From Opitutaceae bacterium (GTDB lineage Bacteria; Verrucomicrobiota; Verrucomicrobiia; Opitutales; Opitutaceae), in NCBI GenBank assembly GCA_019455245.1, contig JACFMR010000009.1, positions 59,145 to 123,144 of the forward strand: DNA of 64,000 bases. The letters are read 5' to 3'. Shown piece after piece: positions 33,316 to 41,261 of this stretch. The notes beneath the pieces are model-generated. The model worked only from the letters and a program-made list of their open reading frames with translations. It had not been told where the DNA came from and made no database searches. Every line of letters begins with the position of its first letter. Position 1 is the stretch's first letter. A program made the position numbers and the translations under genes.

Positions 33316-36300
33316 TCAGGCCCCGGCCTTGGCGCTTACGTCAACCAAGATGCTGATGAGCTGCTCGACATCGGCTGGAGCAAAAAGCCCGTCCGGGCCA
33401 TGAGGGGCAATGTCGGTGAAAGGGGACTCATACAACCGCTCGGCCTTCATCACGCCTCGTTCCGTCAGGTGATCGATGATCAAGTTGATGAATTCTATTT
33501 GCGCCGCGCTGGGCGTGCGCCCGGATAGATACGTATTCAGAGCGAGCTTGGCCGCCGACCGGTCAAGGCCGACCAGCTCTCGAACAAAGAGACCCAATCC
33601 GGCGCTCTCCTGTTTGGCCCGCTCGATATCCTGATGGCTGCCCAGTCCCGCTTCAGCCAGCATACGCTCAAGCTCGGCCAGATCGGCGGGGGTGAGCGGC
33701 TCGTTCATCCGCAACTTGTGAACTGCGATATGGTTCTCGTGCTGCCTGAGAAAGACCCTGGCCTTTTCTCTGAAGCGCTCGAAGTCCCCCAGACCGGCAA
33801 ACCCGGGAAGCTGATAATCCGCCTCCAATCCCATCTCGTCTTCAAAGTTGGTGTAAATGGGCTTACGTCTTGTCTTCTCGATCAGCTTGATCAAATCGCG
33901 CAGGCGGCGGCGGGTGGTTTCCAGCATGCCCAGAGTGACATGCTCCCACCAATCCTCAGTTTGAATTTCCTGAATCAGAACCATTTGCCCCTGAATAATT
34001 GGGATGGCGGACTGCTCCTCCAAAGCTTCCGCCAAGTTCACCACCTGGTCGCGCAGCCGGGTAAAGTTCGGTTCTGACCGCAGCAGGGAGAGTTGCAGGT
34101 TGAGGATCAGGAGATCGAACCTCTTGGCCTCCTCGTCTTCGGGATCCTGAGTGGTAGGCAGTCCCGCCACGTGGTGGGCGAGTTCCTGCCGTTCCTCCAC
34201 GCCAAGGTTCACCCAGCTCTCCTTTTGCCGGTATTTCTCCACCTGCCGACGGTGCGGTCGGACGACGAAATTATCCGTGTTCATGGCCCCCACGTCCGTT
34301 TGCAGCATCGCCGTCAGATCATTCCTCAACCCCAGATGGTGATCCGCATCTTCACCCGCCTTCGGCCCCAACGCGTCCTCGGTCGCTTTGTCCAACTCCG
34401 CGATCAGGTCCAGACGAGTCAGGAACAGTTTTTTCGCCAGCGATTCGGCCACCGCACCATCGGTGGACTCGGGATTCTGACTGAAATACTCCAGATTCTG
34501 GCAGTAATCGAAGAGGTAGAAAAACTGTTTGTCCTGCCCGGGGTCGAACAGGTCGTGGCAAGTTCGGGTGCCGCGGCCCACCATTTGCCAGAACTTGGTC
34601 TTGGAACGGACCAGCTTGAAGAAAACCAGATTCACCACCTCCGGCACGTCGATACCGGTATCCAGCATGTCCACCGAGATCGCGATGTGCGGCGCCTTGT
34701 CCTTGATCGAAAACGCATCGATCAGGCTCTGGGCGTATTCGGTCTTAAAGGTGATCACTCGCGCAAACTCTCCCTTGTAGTTCGGGTAGTTGGCGTTGAA
34801 ACGTGCCGCGATATACTCGGCGTGGTCGGTGTTTTTGGCGAAGATGATGGTTTTCCCAAGCCGGTCCCCTCCGGCTACCTTCTGCCCGCGGGTCATCAGG
34901 TGCATCAGGACCTTGTCGACGGTGTCCTCGTTGAAGAGCCACTTGTTGACTGCCTGAGCCTCGACGCGGTTGGGCACTCCGCCATCCTCGTCCCAATCCA
35001 AGGCATCCCACTGCTCCTTTTCTTCTTCGCTCAGTTCATCATAGCTGATCCCCTCGCGTTGAAATTGCAGGGGCACCGCCACGGCCTTGGGCGGGACCAG
35101 AAATTTGTCCGCCACCGCCTCCTCCAGCGGGTAGAAATCGGTCGGCACGCCATTCTGCAGGTTGAAGAGGCTGTAGGTGTTCCGATCCAGTTCGTCCTTG
35201 GGCGTGGCCGTCAGTCCGACCAAAAGGGAGTCGAAATAGTCAAAGATGGCCCGGTATTTCACAAAGACGGACCGGTGCGCCTCGTCGATGATCAGCAAAT
35301 CGAAATGCCCCGATCCAAACCGCCGCTGGCCGTCCTGACTCTCCTCAATCAGCCCCATCATGGTGGGATAGGTTGACAGAAACACCCGCCCTTCCGTGGA
35401 CTTCTCGGTCACCAGGTTAACCGGGGCCGAATTCGGCAAGTGCCGCTTGAAAGCGTTGGCCGCCTGGTTGACCAGCGCCACCCGGTCCGCGAGGAACAGC
35501 ACGCGCTTGACCCAGTTGCAGCGGATCAGCAGATCGCAGAGCGCGATAACGGTGCGCGTCTTGCCCGCTCCCGTAGCCATCACGATCAGGGCCTTGCGGT
35601 CGTTGTCTTGCTCAAATGCCTCGCCCATGCGGCGGATGGCGCGGGTCTGGTAGTGCCGGGCGACGATGTCCTCATTGATGGGAGCGTCGGCCAGCTTCTT
35701 CCGCATGCTCCGGCGCTGAATCAAGAGTTCCAGTTCAGTCTTTTTGTAAAAGCCCTGCACCGCCCGCGGAGGATACGAGCGGTCGTCCCAGATCCAGTGC
35801 TCATAGCCATTGGTGTAGAAAATGACCGGTCGCTGGCCGAACCGCTGCTCCAGGCTGTCAGCATACAGTTTGGCCTGCTGTTGTCCGACCCGCGCATCCC
35901 TCTTGGTACGCTTGGCTTCGACCAGGCCCAGCGGCTTGCCATCGTCGCCCCAGAGCACGTAGTCCACGTAGCCCGTTCCTTGTTTATTGGGCATGCCGGT
36001 GACTTCGTATTCACGATCCCGCGGCTGGTCGAGCGGCCAGCCGGCCTCCTTGAGGAGGAGGTCGATGAAGGTGTCGCGGGTTTCGGCCTCGGAGTAGTCG
36101 TGGGTGTCGGGCCGGCTGGCGTTGGCCTGTTTGGCGGCGGCGACCTCGGCGCGCAGCTTCACCAGCTCGGCATCGAGCGCGGCCTTGTCGGCGAGGAGGG
36201 TGACGAGTTTTTCGTCGCGGGTGGCCAGCTCGGCCGAGAGCTTTTGCAGCTGCGCGGCCGATTGCGGGGCGGCGGCCGCCGCCGGACGGGGCAGGACGGC

Positions 36301-36711
36301 GGGATCGAAGGCCTGCGCCGGAGCGGGCTTGGGGCCGGTCGCGTAGGTGTAGACCAGCCAGTGCCCGATGTGATACAGCTCTTTGAGAGCCGTGAGTGCG
36401 TCGCCGCCCGGGATCGGGCGGTGGTGGTGGACGGCGCGATTGCCGAGCGTGACGATCACGCGGGCCTTGTTGAACACCGCCTCGCCGGCGACCTGCCTGA
36501 AGGTCGGCTCGTGGAGCAGGGCGCTCAGGTTGTCCTGATAGGGCAGGCGGAGATTGGCGTCGTATTTGTAGAGCCAGTGGACGAGCAGCTCCAGCGTGCG
36601 CCGCGCGTAGAAGCAGGCGGCGCGGGGATCGTCCGTCGCCAGGGCCTCCGCGCGGTTGGCGGAGGCATACACCTCGGGCCATTCGTTTCGGAGGAAGGCG
36701 AAGTTGCTCAT
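33316..36711 (-). CDS. hsdR: Type I restriction enzyme R subunit with DUF4145 N-terminus
   Basis: Motor and nuclease subunit of a type I system, 1131 residues. Order: a DUF4145-like helical domain (about 1-130, FYARRTLELLVHWLY), a coiled-coil stretch (150-200), a PD-(D/E)XK nuclease region (GYVDYVLWGDD, then LGLVEAKRT near residue 267), and a superfamily II helicase with Walker A MATGAGKTRT (about 378), LLIIDEAHRS and GLTATPKDE, then motif VI-like QMVGRGTRT. The C-terminal part is helical. It is the last gene of the minus-strand locus; its ATG overlaps the stop of the AbiEii gene by 4 nt. The hsdR gene is separated from hsdM/hsdS by accessory genes. Confidence 0.92.
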   Translation of the reverse strand: MSNFAFLRNEWPEVYASANRAEALATDDPRAACFYARRTLELLVHWLYKYDANLRLPYQDNLSALLHEPTFRQVAGEAVFNKARVIVTLGNRAVHHHRPIPGGDALTALKELYHIGHWLVYTYATGPKPAPAQAFDPAVLPRPAAAAAPQSAAQLQKLSAELATRDEKLVTLLADKAALDAELVKLRAEVAAAKQANASRPDTHDYSEAETRDTFIDLLLKEAGWPLDQPRDREYEVTGMPNKQGTGYVDYVLWGDDGKPLGLVEAKRTKRDARVGQQQAKLYADSLEQRFGQRPVIFYTNGYEHWIWDDRSYPPRAVQGFYKKTELELLIQRRSMRKKLADAPINEDIVARHYQTRAIRRMGEAFEQDNDRKALIVMATGAGKTRTVIALCDLLIRCNWVKRVLFLADRVALVNQAANAFKRHLPNSAPVNLVTEKSTEGRVFLSTYPTMMGLIEESQDGQRRFGSGHFDLLIIDEAHRSVFVKYRAIFDYFDSLLVGLTATPKDELDRNTYSLFNLQNGVPTDFYPLEEAVADKFLVPPKAVAVPLQFQREGISYDELSEEEKEQWDALDWDEDGGVPNRVEAQAVNKWLFNEDTVDKVLMHLMTRGQKVAGGDRLGKTIIFAKNTDHAEYIAARFNANYPNYKGEFARVITFKTEYAQSLIDAFSIKDKAPHIAISVDMLDTGIDVPEVVNLVFFKLVRSKTKFWQMVGRGTRTCHDLFDPGQDKQFFYLFDYCQNLEYFSQNPESTDGAVAESLAKKLFLTRLDLIAELDKATEDALGPKAGEDADHHLGLRNDLTAMLQTDVGAMNTDNFVVRPHRRQVEKYRQKESWVNLGVEERQELAHHVAGLPTTQDPEDEEAKRFDLLILNLQLSLLRSEPNFTRLRDQVVNLAEALEEQSAIPIIQGQMVLIQEIQTEDWWEHVTLGMLETTRRRLRDLIKLIEKTRRKPIYTNFEDEMGLEADYQLPGFAGLGDFERFREKARVFLRQHENHIAVHKLRMNEPLTPADLAELERMLAEAGLGSHQDIERAKQESAGLGLFVRELVGLDRSAAKLALNTYLSGRTPSAAQIEFINLIIDHLTERGVMKAERLYESPFTDIAPHGPDGLFAPADVEQLISILVDVSAKAGA

Positions 36712-37727
36712 GTCCGGTTCAAGGTCTGCTCAGCCTCGTGCAAGACGGCGAGCATTTCGTTGAAGGGCAACGGCTCGTTGAGGAACATGGGCCGCATCGC
36801 CTCGTAATCGGCGCGCAGTTCGCGCAGGCGCGTATCGGGCGGCAGCAGGCGAAATGTGCCCAGCACCGCGGTGTCGTAGTTGGCCCAGCTGGACGCGAAG
36901 AAGCGCGATTTGTGCAGACGGACGCGGGCGAGCAGGTCGAGATCGGCGGCGGCCTTGGCGGCGGACGGATGCCGCCAGAGCGCGGTGAAGTCGGAATAGT
37001 GGCGGGCGTAGCGAGCCGGCTGGGGCTTGGCCGGAGGACGGTGAAACTCGGCGTGAAGGATGGTGGCCTTCTCCCAAAACGTGCGCTCGATCTCCAGCGC
37101 CACGACCTCGGCGCGAAAATCCGCAAAGGCATCGGGAGCGAGTTGCGCGACGAGAGGCGCGATCGGATGCGCGCCGGTGGGGCGTTGATCGGTCAGGGAG
37201 CCGAATTCGATCTTTACGGTGGGCGCGACATAGTTGCCGGGCGGGGTAGCCTGGGGATAGGCAAAGTAGATGACCGGAGAGTGCGACGCGGCCTCCAATT
37301 CATAACTCAGCCATTGGCCTTGCGGACCGGGGCCGAGTTCGCGGCTGATGACGGCTTCCAAGCGATCAAGGAAACGTCCCCGCACGGCGTCGGCACAGGC
37401 GGCTTCGATTTGGCCCACCCGTTTTTGGCGGGCGGTGTTGGTGGGCGCGTCGTCGAGATCTGACTCCGCCCAGCCGAGCGACGCGGGCGAGAGGCCCAGG
37501 TCGATGTCTTCGGAGAAGCGCTCGATGACGTTGAATACCTTTGAAAGCGAAGTGCCGCCCTTGAAGACGCAATCGCGACCGAGTTCATCGGTGGCGAAGA
37601 TGCGCCCCAGCAGCCAGCAGACCCAGAAATCCTTTTCCACGATATACGCGGGGATCCGGGCGGAGCCGCCGTATTGGTAAAAGTAGTCGGCGCGCACTTC
37701 CGCCGGTTCGCGGGCGAAGTGGTTCAC
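36708..37727 (-). CDS. abiEii: Nucleotidyltransferase toxin, AbiEii family
   Basis: Toxin of a type IV AbiE toxin-antitoxin/abortive-infection pair, 339 residues. The nucleotidyltransferase core reads VFKGGTSLSKVFNVIERFSEDIDL near residue 55: the GGTSLSK and DIDL motifs match AbiEii, in which the GS(T)XXD-type site transfers nucleotides to RNA. A second conserved stretch, IEFGSLTDQRPT, lies in the middle, and ALEIERTFWEKATILHAE is the family E-K motif. It overlaps the antitoxin-like gene upstream (37724-37727) and hsdR downstream, both as ATGA, so all three are translationally coupled. Confidence 0.88.
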   Translation of the reverse strand: MNHFAREPAEVRADYFYQYGGSARIPAYIVEKDFWVCWLLGRIFATDELGRDCVFKGGTSLSKVFNVIERFSEDIDLGLSPASLGWAESDLDDAPTNTARQKRVGQIEAACADAVRGRFLDRLEAVISRELGPGPQGQWLSYELEAASHSPVIYFAYPQATPPGNYVAPTVKIEFGSLTDQRPTGAHPIAPLVAQLAPDAFADFRAEVVALEIERTFWEKATILHAEFHRPPAKPQPARYARHYSDFTALWRHPSAAKAAADLDLLARVRLHKSRFFASSWANYDTAVLGTFRLLPPDTRLRELRADYEAMRPMFLNEPLPFNEMLAVLHEAEQTLNRT

Positions 37728-38335
37728 GGTTTATCTTTAGCGGTGTCGGCGATGGCGCGCAGGTGCGGGTGCATCCAAGCGGGGGCCTTGGTGAGGTCGG
37801 CGAGCAGGCGGCGGCGGTCCTTGGCCGAGAGCAGGGTGCGCAAGGGCGCCAGGCGCCCGGGGGTGACGTGATTTTTGCCGATGTTGCGCAAAGCGGCGAA
37901 CACGCGTGCGCTCATGGGCGCGGGCGTGTCGAGTTTGCGCGGGCTGCGGTGCCGGAGCTCGATGGTGAGCGGACCGGCCTTGACCACGCGGCTGCGACCG
38001 GGAGTGAGATAGATGTGCCGGGCCGGAACCTGTTCGGTGAGCCGCAGGCGGTTGGCCGAGTAGGATTCGTGTTCCTGAAACTCGGTGCCATCGCGACGGG
38101 TGAGCGCCGCCAGGACGGCTTCCGGGCGCGGGTGCAGCGGACCGAGCGTGGGGTGCACCTTGGGCAACAGGTAGAGACCGCGTGCCAGCCGCTGGATATC
38201 ACCCGAACGCTCCATCCGAAGCAACGCCATGCCCACGGCCTGCGGAGTGCCCAAGTCGAGGAAGTCGGACGGCGTGAACACCCAGCCCGGCTCTTGCCGG
38301 CGCAGGCGACGCGCGATGCGATCTCCGAGGTTCAT
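37724..38335 (-). CDS. abiEi: AbiEi-like antitoxin/regulator (DUF6088 family)
   Basis: Predicted antitoxin partner of AbiEii, 203 residues. The N-terminal part (about 1-60) is a winged-helix-like region reading VFTPSDFLDLGTPQAVGMALLRMERSGDIQRLARGLYLLP, the usual AbiEi/DUF6088 layout in which the first domain binds the promoter. PARHIYLTPGRSRVVKAGPLTIELRH follows. The product probably represses its own promoter and neutralises AbiEii. An AT-rich spacer (38336-38410) upstream, with TTAACAATTT-like tracts, may hold that promoter. Confidence 0.78.
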   Translation of the reverse strand: MNLGDRIARRLRRQEPGWVFTPSDFLDLGTPQAVGMALLRMERSGDIQRLARGLYLLPKVHPTLGPLHPRPEAVLAALTRRDGTEFQEHESYSANRLRLTEQVPARHIYLTPGRSRVVKAGPLTIELRHRSPRKLDTPAPMSARVFAALRNIGKNHVTPGRLAPLRTLLSAKDRRRLLADLTKAPAWMHPHLRAIADTAKDKP

Positions 38336-38489
38336 GAGTGGAGTATCGAGGTAAATTGTTAAAAAAACGAGCTCATTTTATTAACAAAACGGAGACATTT
38401 GCTCAGATAAATGAACACGTTGATCTGAGAGAAAGGAGGGGCGGCATAACCCGTTCCGGTGGTGTCTCTGGGGTGTTGCCGTGCATGAT

Positions 38490-38554
38490 TTACCCAAGGT
38501 GATACTGCTGAAAAATTTCTACAACCCCGCCTGCTTGGCGATGAACGCGTTCAT
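38490..38554 (-). pseudogene. Tiny frameshifted reading frame after the GIY-YIG gene
   Basis: An ATG overlaps the GIY-YIG stop codon (ATGA at 38551-38554) and encodes MNAFIAKQAGL before a stop. A one-base shift near the GGGG run gives MNAFIAKQAG followed by VVEIFQQYHLG and a stop at 38490. This may be the eroded remainder of a coupled gene, or chance. Confidence 0.25.
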
Positions 38555-39030
38555 GGTTTAAGTTTAGGAAAGCGGGTGGAGAAGGCTGCGAGCACCGGTT
38601 GCCACAGTTCGGGGTCTGGTTGGAATCGGGAGGTGACCGTGTTGAGCACGTCATAGCCGGATGCGCGGAGGGCATCGCACAAGGCTTTCTCCAAGGCGGC
38701 GATGCAGTCGCGAGAGGGGCGGTGTGCTACCATGTCGGTCACTTCGGGGAGGATGGGGCCGTAGGCGATCAAGTCGAACGCCAGGCAGTCATTGGCATCA
38801 ATACCACGGTTCTGCAAATGCCGCCGTAGCGCGTTGGCCCGGACATTGGTGCTCAGGTGTTGAGTCAGGCGTGAAAATGGGGACTGGGCGTGAGCGGAAG
38901 AAGAATCCCCGGTGCGGCCGACGTAGAGACAGTTGGACGAGTCGGGTAGCGTAACCTCCCACACGTAGAGCCAGAAGCCACGTTGCAGCATTCCTCCGGC
39001 AAACGTCACGTGATTGAGCGCGGCGCTCAT
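38551..39030 (-). CDS. Small GIY-YIG nuclease-like protein
   Basis: The protein has 159 residues. The N-terminal half reads GFWLYVWEVTLPDSSNCLYVGRTGD, then SPFSRLTQHLS. The strand WLYV followed by CLYVGRTGD matches the GIY-YIG fold, with an arginine downstream on the first helix and a candidate metal-binding glutamate in CIAALEKALCDALR (about residue 115). It is part of the run of genes between hsdS and hsdR, 13 nt after a truncated DUF262 fragment, so a defence role is plausible; restriction activity is untested. Confidence 0.6.
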   Translation of the reverse strand: MSAALNHVTFAGGMLQRGFWLYVWEVTLPDSSNCLYVGRTGDSSSAHAQSPFSRLTQHLSTNVRANALRRHLQNRGIDANDCLAFDLIAYGPILPEVTDMVAHRPSRDCIAALEKALCDALRASGYDVLNTVTSRFQPDPELWQPVLAAFSTRFPKLKP

Positions 39031-39043
39031 GTCAGATCGTTTT

Positions 39044-39157
39044 CTAACGATGGAGGGTGGCGCGCCAGACGTAGTGGCGCTGGATTTCCGGCAAGCGCAG
39101 CTCGCCGCGTTTATACATGTCCACGAGCGAACTGATGGGGATGTTCTGCTGTTGCAT
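39044..39157 (-). pseudogene. N-terminal fragment of a DUF262/GmrSD-type protein
   Basis: Only 37 codons remain (MQQQNIPISSLVDMYKRGEL, then RLPEIQRHYVWRATLHR, then a stop). The sequence is the hallmark N-terminus of DUF262 proteins, whose IQRxxVW motif forms part of the nucleotide-hydrolysing core of GmrS-like type IV restriction enzymes. Full-length members run to several hundred residues, so nearly all of the gene has been lost; the conserved arginine-tryptophan-arginine is followed directly by a stop and then the GIY-YIG gene. A deletion junction near 39044 is likely. Confidence 0.65.
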
Positions 39158-39194
39158 GGATTATTTAGGGGCGACCGAAATATTTCGATACCCG

Positions 39195-40079
39195 TTACAT
39201 GTTGGGTCCGGTAACCGAGCCTGACGGTTCACGCATCTTGGGATCGTGTTGCCACAGGTGCTCTATCACCCGCCATCCAAGCTTGGTCGCGTGCAGCCCG
39301 TAGCTATCGACGCCAATGCCGGTGTTCGGCTCGTAGTGATTCCAGAAGAGCCGGCGCGCCAACAGCTCTCTCAGTGCTTGGTGAAAAGAGATGCGCCCGG
39401 AGTCGCCGGTGAACTCTTCAACGTAGCCAGCGGTTTTCTCGACATACAAAGACGGCTGATGCGATCCCTTCTGCCAATCTTTCCACAGTCGGCCATAAAT
39501 ATTCAGCAAAGCGATCGCGTCGGGAGTAAGCTGGCTCGAGATGAGGCGGATATAACGGTCTGCTTCCTGCTCAAAGGTGATCGCTGCGCTCACGAGTGCT
39601 TTAGCAACATTTTCGACCAGATTATCTTCCTTGTAGCGATTGATGTTCGTCACCTTCAGGTCGAAGTGCAGCGAAGCGGTGTCGTCTTGTGTGAAAAGCA
39701 GGACACGACCATTCGGCTTAAGGGCGAGTGCCACCCCGGCTTCCAGAACAACCCCGAAATTGCAGCCTGTGAGATCACCAACCACGAAGTGGCTGCAGAG
39801 TATATCAGTCACGATTTGATCTGTGATCACGACTGAGCCACCGGGGCCTCCGCCGTCGACACGTTTCAACGGAGCAAATGAACGCTTCCCGGCTTGTGGT
39901 TGGAGTAGTTCGTTGGCGCGGGTGTGAACCTGCTGCAACAGCATTTGCTTGATCCGAGGTTCCGGGTAGCCGCCGCGGTTGCTGAACGGCATCGCAACAA
40001 AAGTTTGGTATTCGGCTGCGGCGAACTGTGAGGCGAAGGCTTCGTCGCGCTGAAGTTGGTAGATATGGTCGACGTTCAT
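39195..40079 (-). CDS. Nucleoside 2-deoxyribosyltransferase-like protein in the restriction locus
   Basis: The protein has 294 residues. The N-terminal 150 residues resemble the nucleoside deoxyribosyltransferase/TIR-like Rossmann fold: TFVAMPFSNRGGYPE (about residue 26), a helix, then TDILCSHFVVGDLTGCNFGVVLEAGVALALKPNG with a conserved D and E (VGDLTG, VVLEAG) and RVLLFTQDD. The C-terminal half is helical and unassigned. It starts 3 nt after hsdS on the same strand. Proteins with this N-terminal fold often occur in prokaryotic defence loci as nucleotide-processing or NAD-cleaving effectors; here that is an inference. Confidence 0.6.
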   Translation of the reverse strand: MNVDHIYQLQRDEAFASQFAAAEYQTFVAMPFSNRGGYPEPRIKQMLLQQVHTRANELLQPQAGKRSFAPLKRVDGGGPGGSVVITDQIVTDILCSHFVVGDLTGCNFGVVLEAGVALALKPNGRVLLFTQDDTASLHFDLKVTNINRYKEDNLVENVAKALVSAAITFEQEADRYIRLISSQLTPDAIALLNIYGRLWKDWQKGSHQPSLYVEKTAGYVEEFTGDSGRISFHQALRELLARRLFWNHYEPNTGIGVDSYGLHATKLGWRVIEHLWQHDPKMREPSGSVTGPNM

Positions 40080-40082
40080 GAA

Positions 40083-41261
40083 TCAGAGTTCGCCGCGGAA
40101 CGCGCGGTGTTGGAGGGTGGCGAAGAGTGCGTCCAGCTCCGCCAGCGACACGCGCTGCGCGGTTTTGAGCTGTTCCACCGCCGTCACTCGCCGGGTGAAT
40201 TCGCGCTGCTGGGCGATGGGTGGGAGCACGACGGTGGCTTCCGAAATCTGTTTAATATTCAGAGTCGGCTGGCTCACGGTTCTCAGCTCGTTGGTGAAAT
40301 ACCGTTGAACGAAATCCGTGCTAAGATATGCAGCCATGAAAATACGGTCGGTCGTCTCGGCGAGCGGGATGCGGGCGACGGCTCGGGCGATATTGAACCC
40401 CTTCACCGAATCGTCTGCCAACGCGACGACGCCAATCGAACCGACGCAGCTCACTAGAATTTCGTCTCCGCGAAGGCGGGAGCGCTTGTAGGCCGCTTCA
40501 ATCGACGGAGCGATTCGCTTAAGTTCCGAGTGTCGGACTTTGCCATCGACGAGGTCGCCGACGCGAACGAGTGGAATGCCTTCCTCGAGGTCATCGCCGG
40601 GTTGGACTACGCCGTAGTTGATTGTGTCGTCGTCACGGACGAGTGAAGCCAACGGCCTCTTCGGAAAGCCTTTCGGATTGGTGGCGGGGTCGCCGAAGAG
40701 GTCGAGGAAGAGGGATTGGGTGAGGGTGTCGAGGTGAGCGAGGGCGGCGCGGCGCTTGGCCCGCAACGCCTCCGCCCGGTCCAGCACTTCCGCGATCCGC
40801 CGCTGCTCCGCCAGCGGCGGCAGGGGGATCTTCATCGTCGCGACATCACTCAACCGGACCGATGGATATGCCGCATCTTGAATGAGTCTAACGGGCGAAA
40901 AAACTCGCAGAGAGTGTTCAAGAAACTCAGGCACGACACGGTCGGTCGGAATAATCGCAGCCAGATGGTTCACGACATAAGCTTCGTTGCGCAGTCGGTA
41001 AACGTGACCTTTGGTGGCCGACATTCCGCTTTTCGCGAATACGACAGTGTTACATGGGAACTTCCGGAGGCCGTGTTCCTTTGCGACCTCATCGGTCAAA
41101 TGTTCGAGCGTGCTTTCGGAAGCGCCGTTAACGAGCGGGCTTAGACTCCCTGCACGAATGAATGGAGTTCCTTCAACCGTGAAGTCATCGGCGTTTTGAG
41201 GCGCGCCGCCACCTGCTGCCACTTCAGCAATTTCGGCGAGTGATGCAGTCGCGAAGTTCAT
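40083..41261 (-). CDS. hsdS: Type I restriction-modification specificity subunit
   Basis: DNA-recognition subunit of 392 residues with two target-recognition domains. The first ends with the conserved IPLPPLAEQRRIAEVLDRAEALRAKRRAAL helix (about residue 150-180), the second with VVLPPIAQQREFTRRVTAVEQLK (about 340-365), the two spacer coiled coils typical of HsdS. Its ATG overlaps the hsdM stop (ATGA). A base change in one recognition domain would alter the target site; the recognised sequence cannot be read from the protein. Confidence 0.92.
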   Translation of the reverse strand: MNFATASLAEIAEVAAGGGAPQNADDFTVEGTPFIRAGSLSPLVNGASESTLEHLTDEVAKEHGLRKFPCNTVVFAKSGMSATKGHVYRLRNEAYVVNHLAAIIPTDRVVPEFLEHSLRVFSPVRLIQDAAYPSVRLSDVATMKIPLPPLAEQRRIAEVLDRAEALRAKRRAALAHLDTLTQSLFLDLFGDPATNPKGFPKRPLASLVRDDDTINYGVVQPGDDLEEGIPLVRVGDLVDGKVRHSELKRIAPSIEAAYKRSRLRGDEILVSCVGSIGVVALADDSVKGFNIARAVARIPLAETTDRIFMAAYLSTDFVQRYFTNELRTVSQPTLNIKQISEATVVLPPIAQQREFTRRVTAVEQLKTAQRVSLAELDALFATLQHRAFRGEL

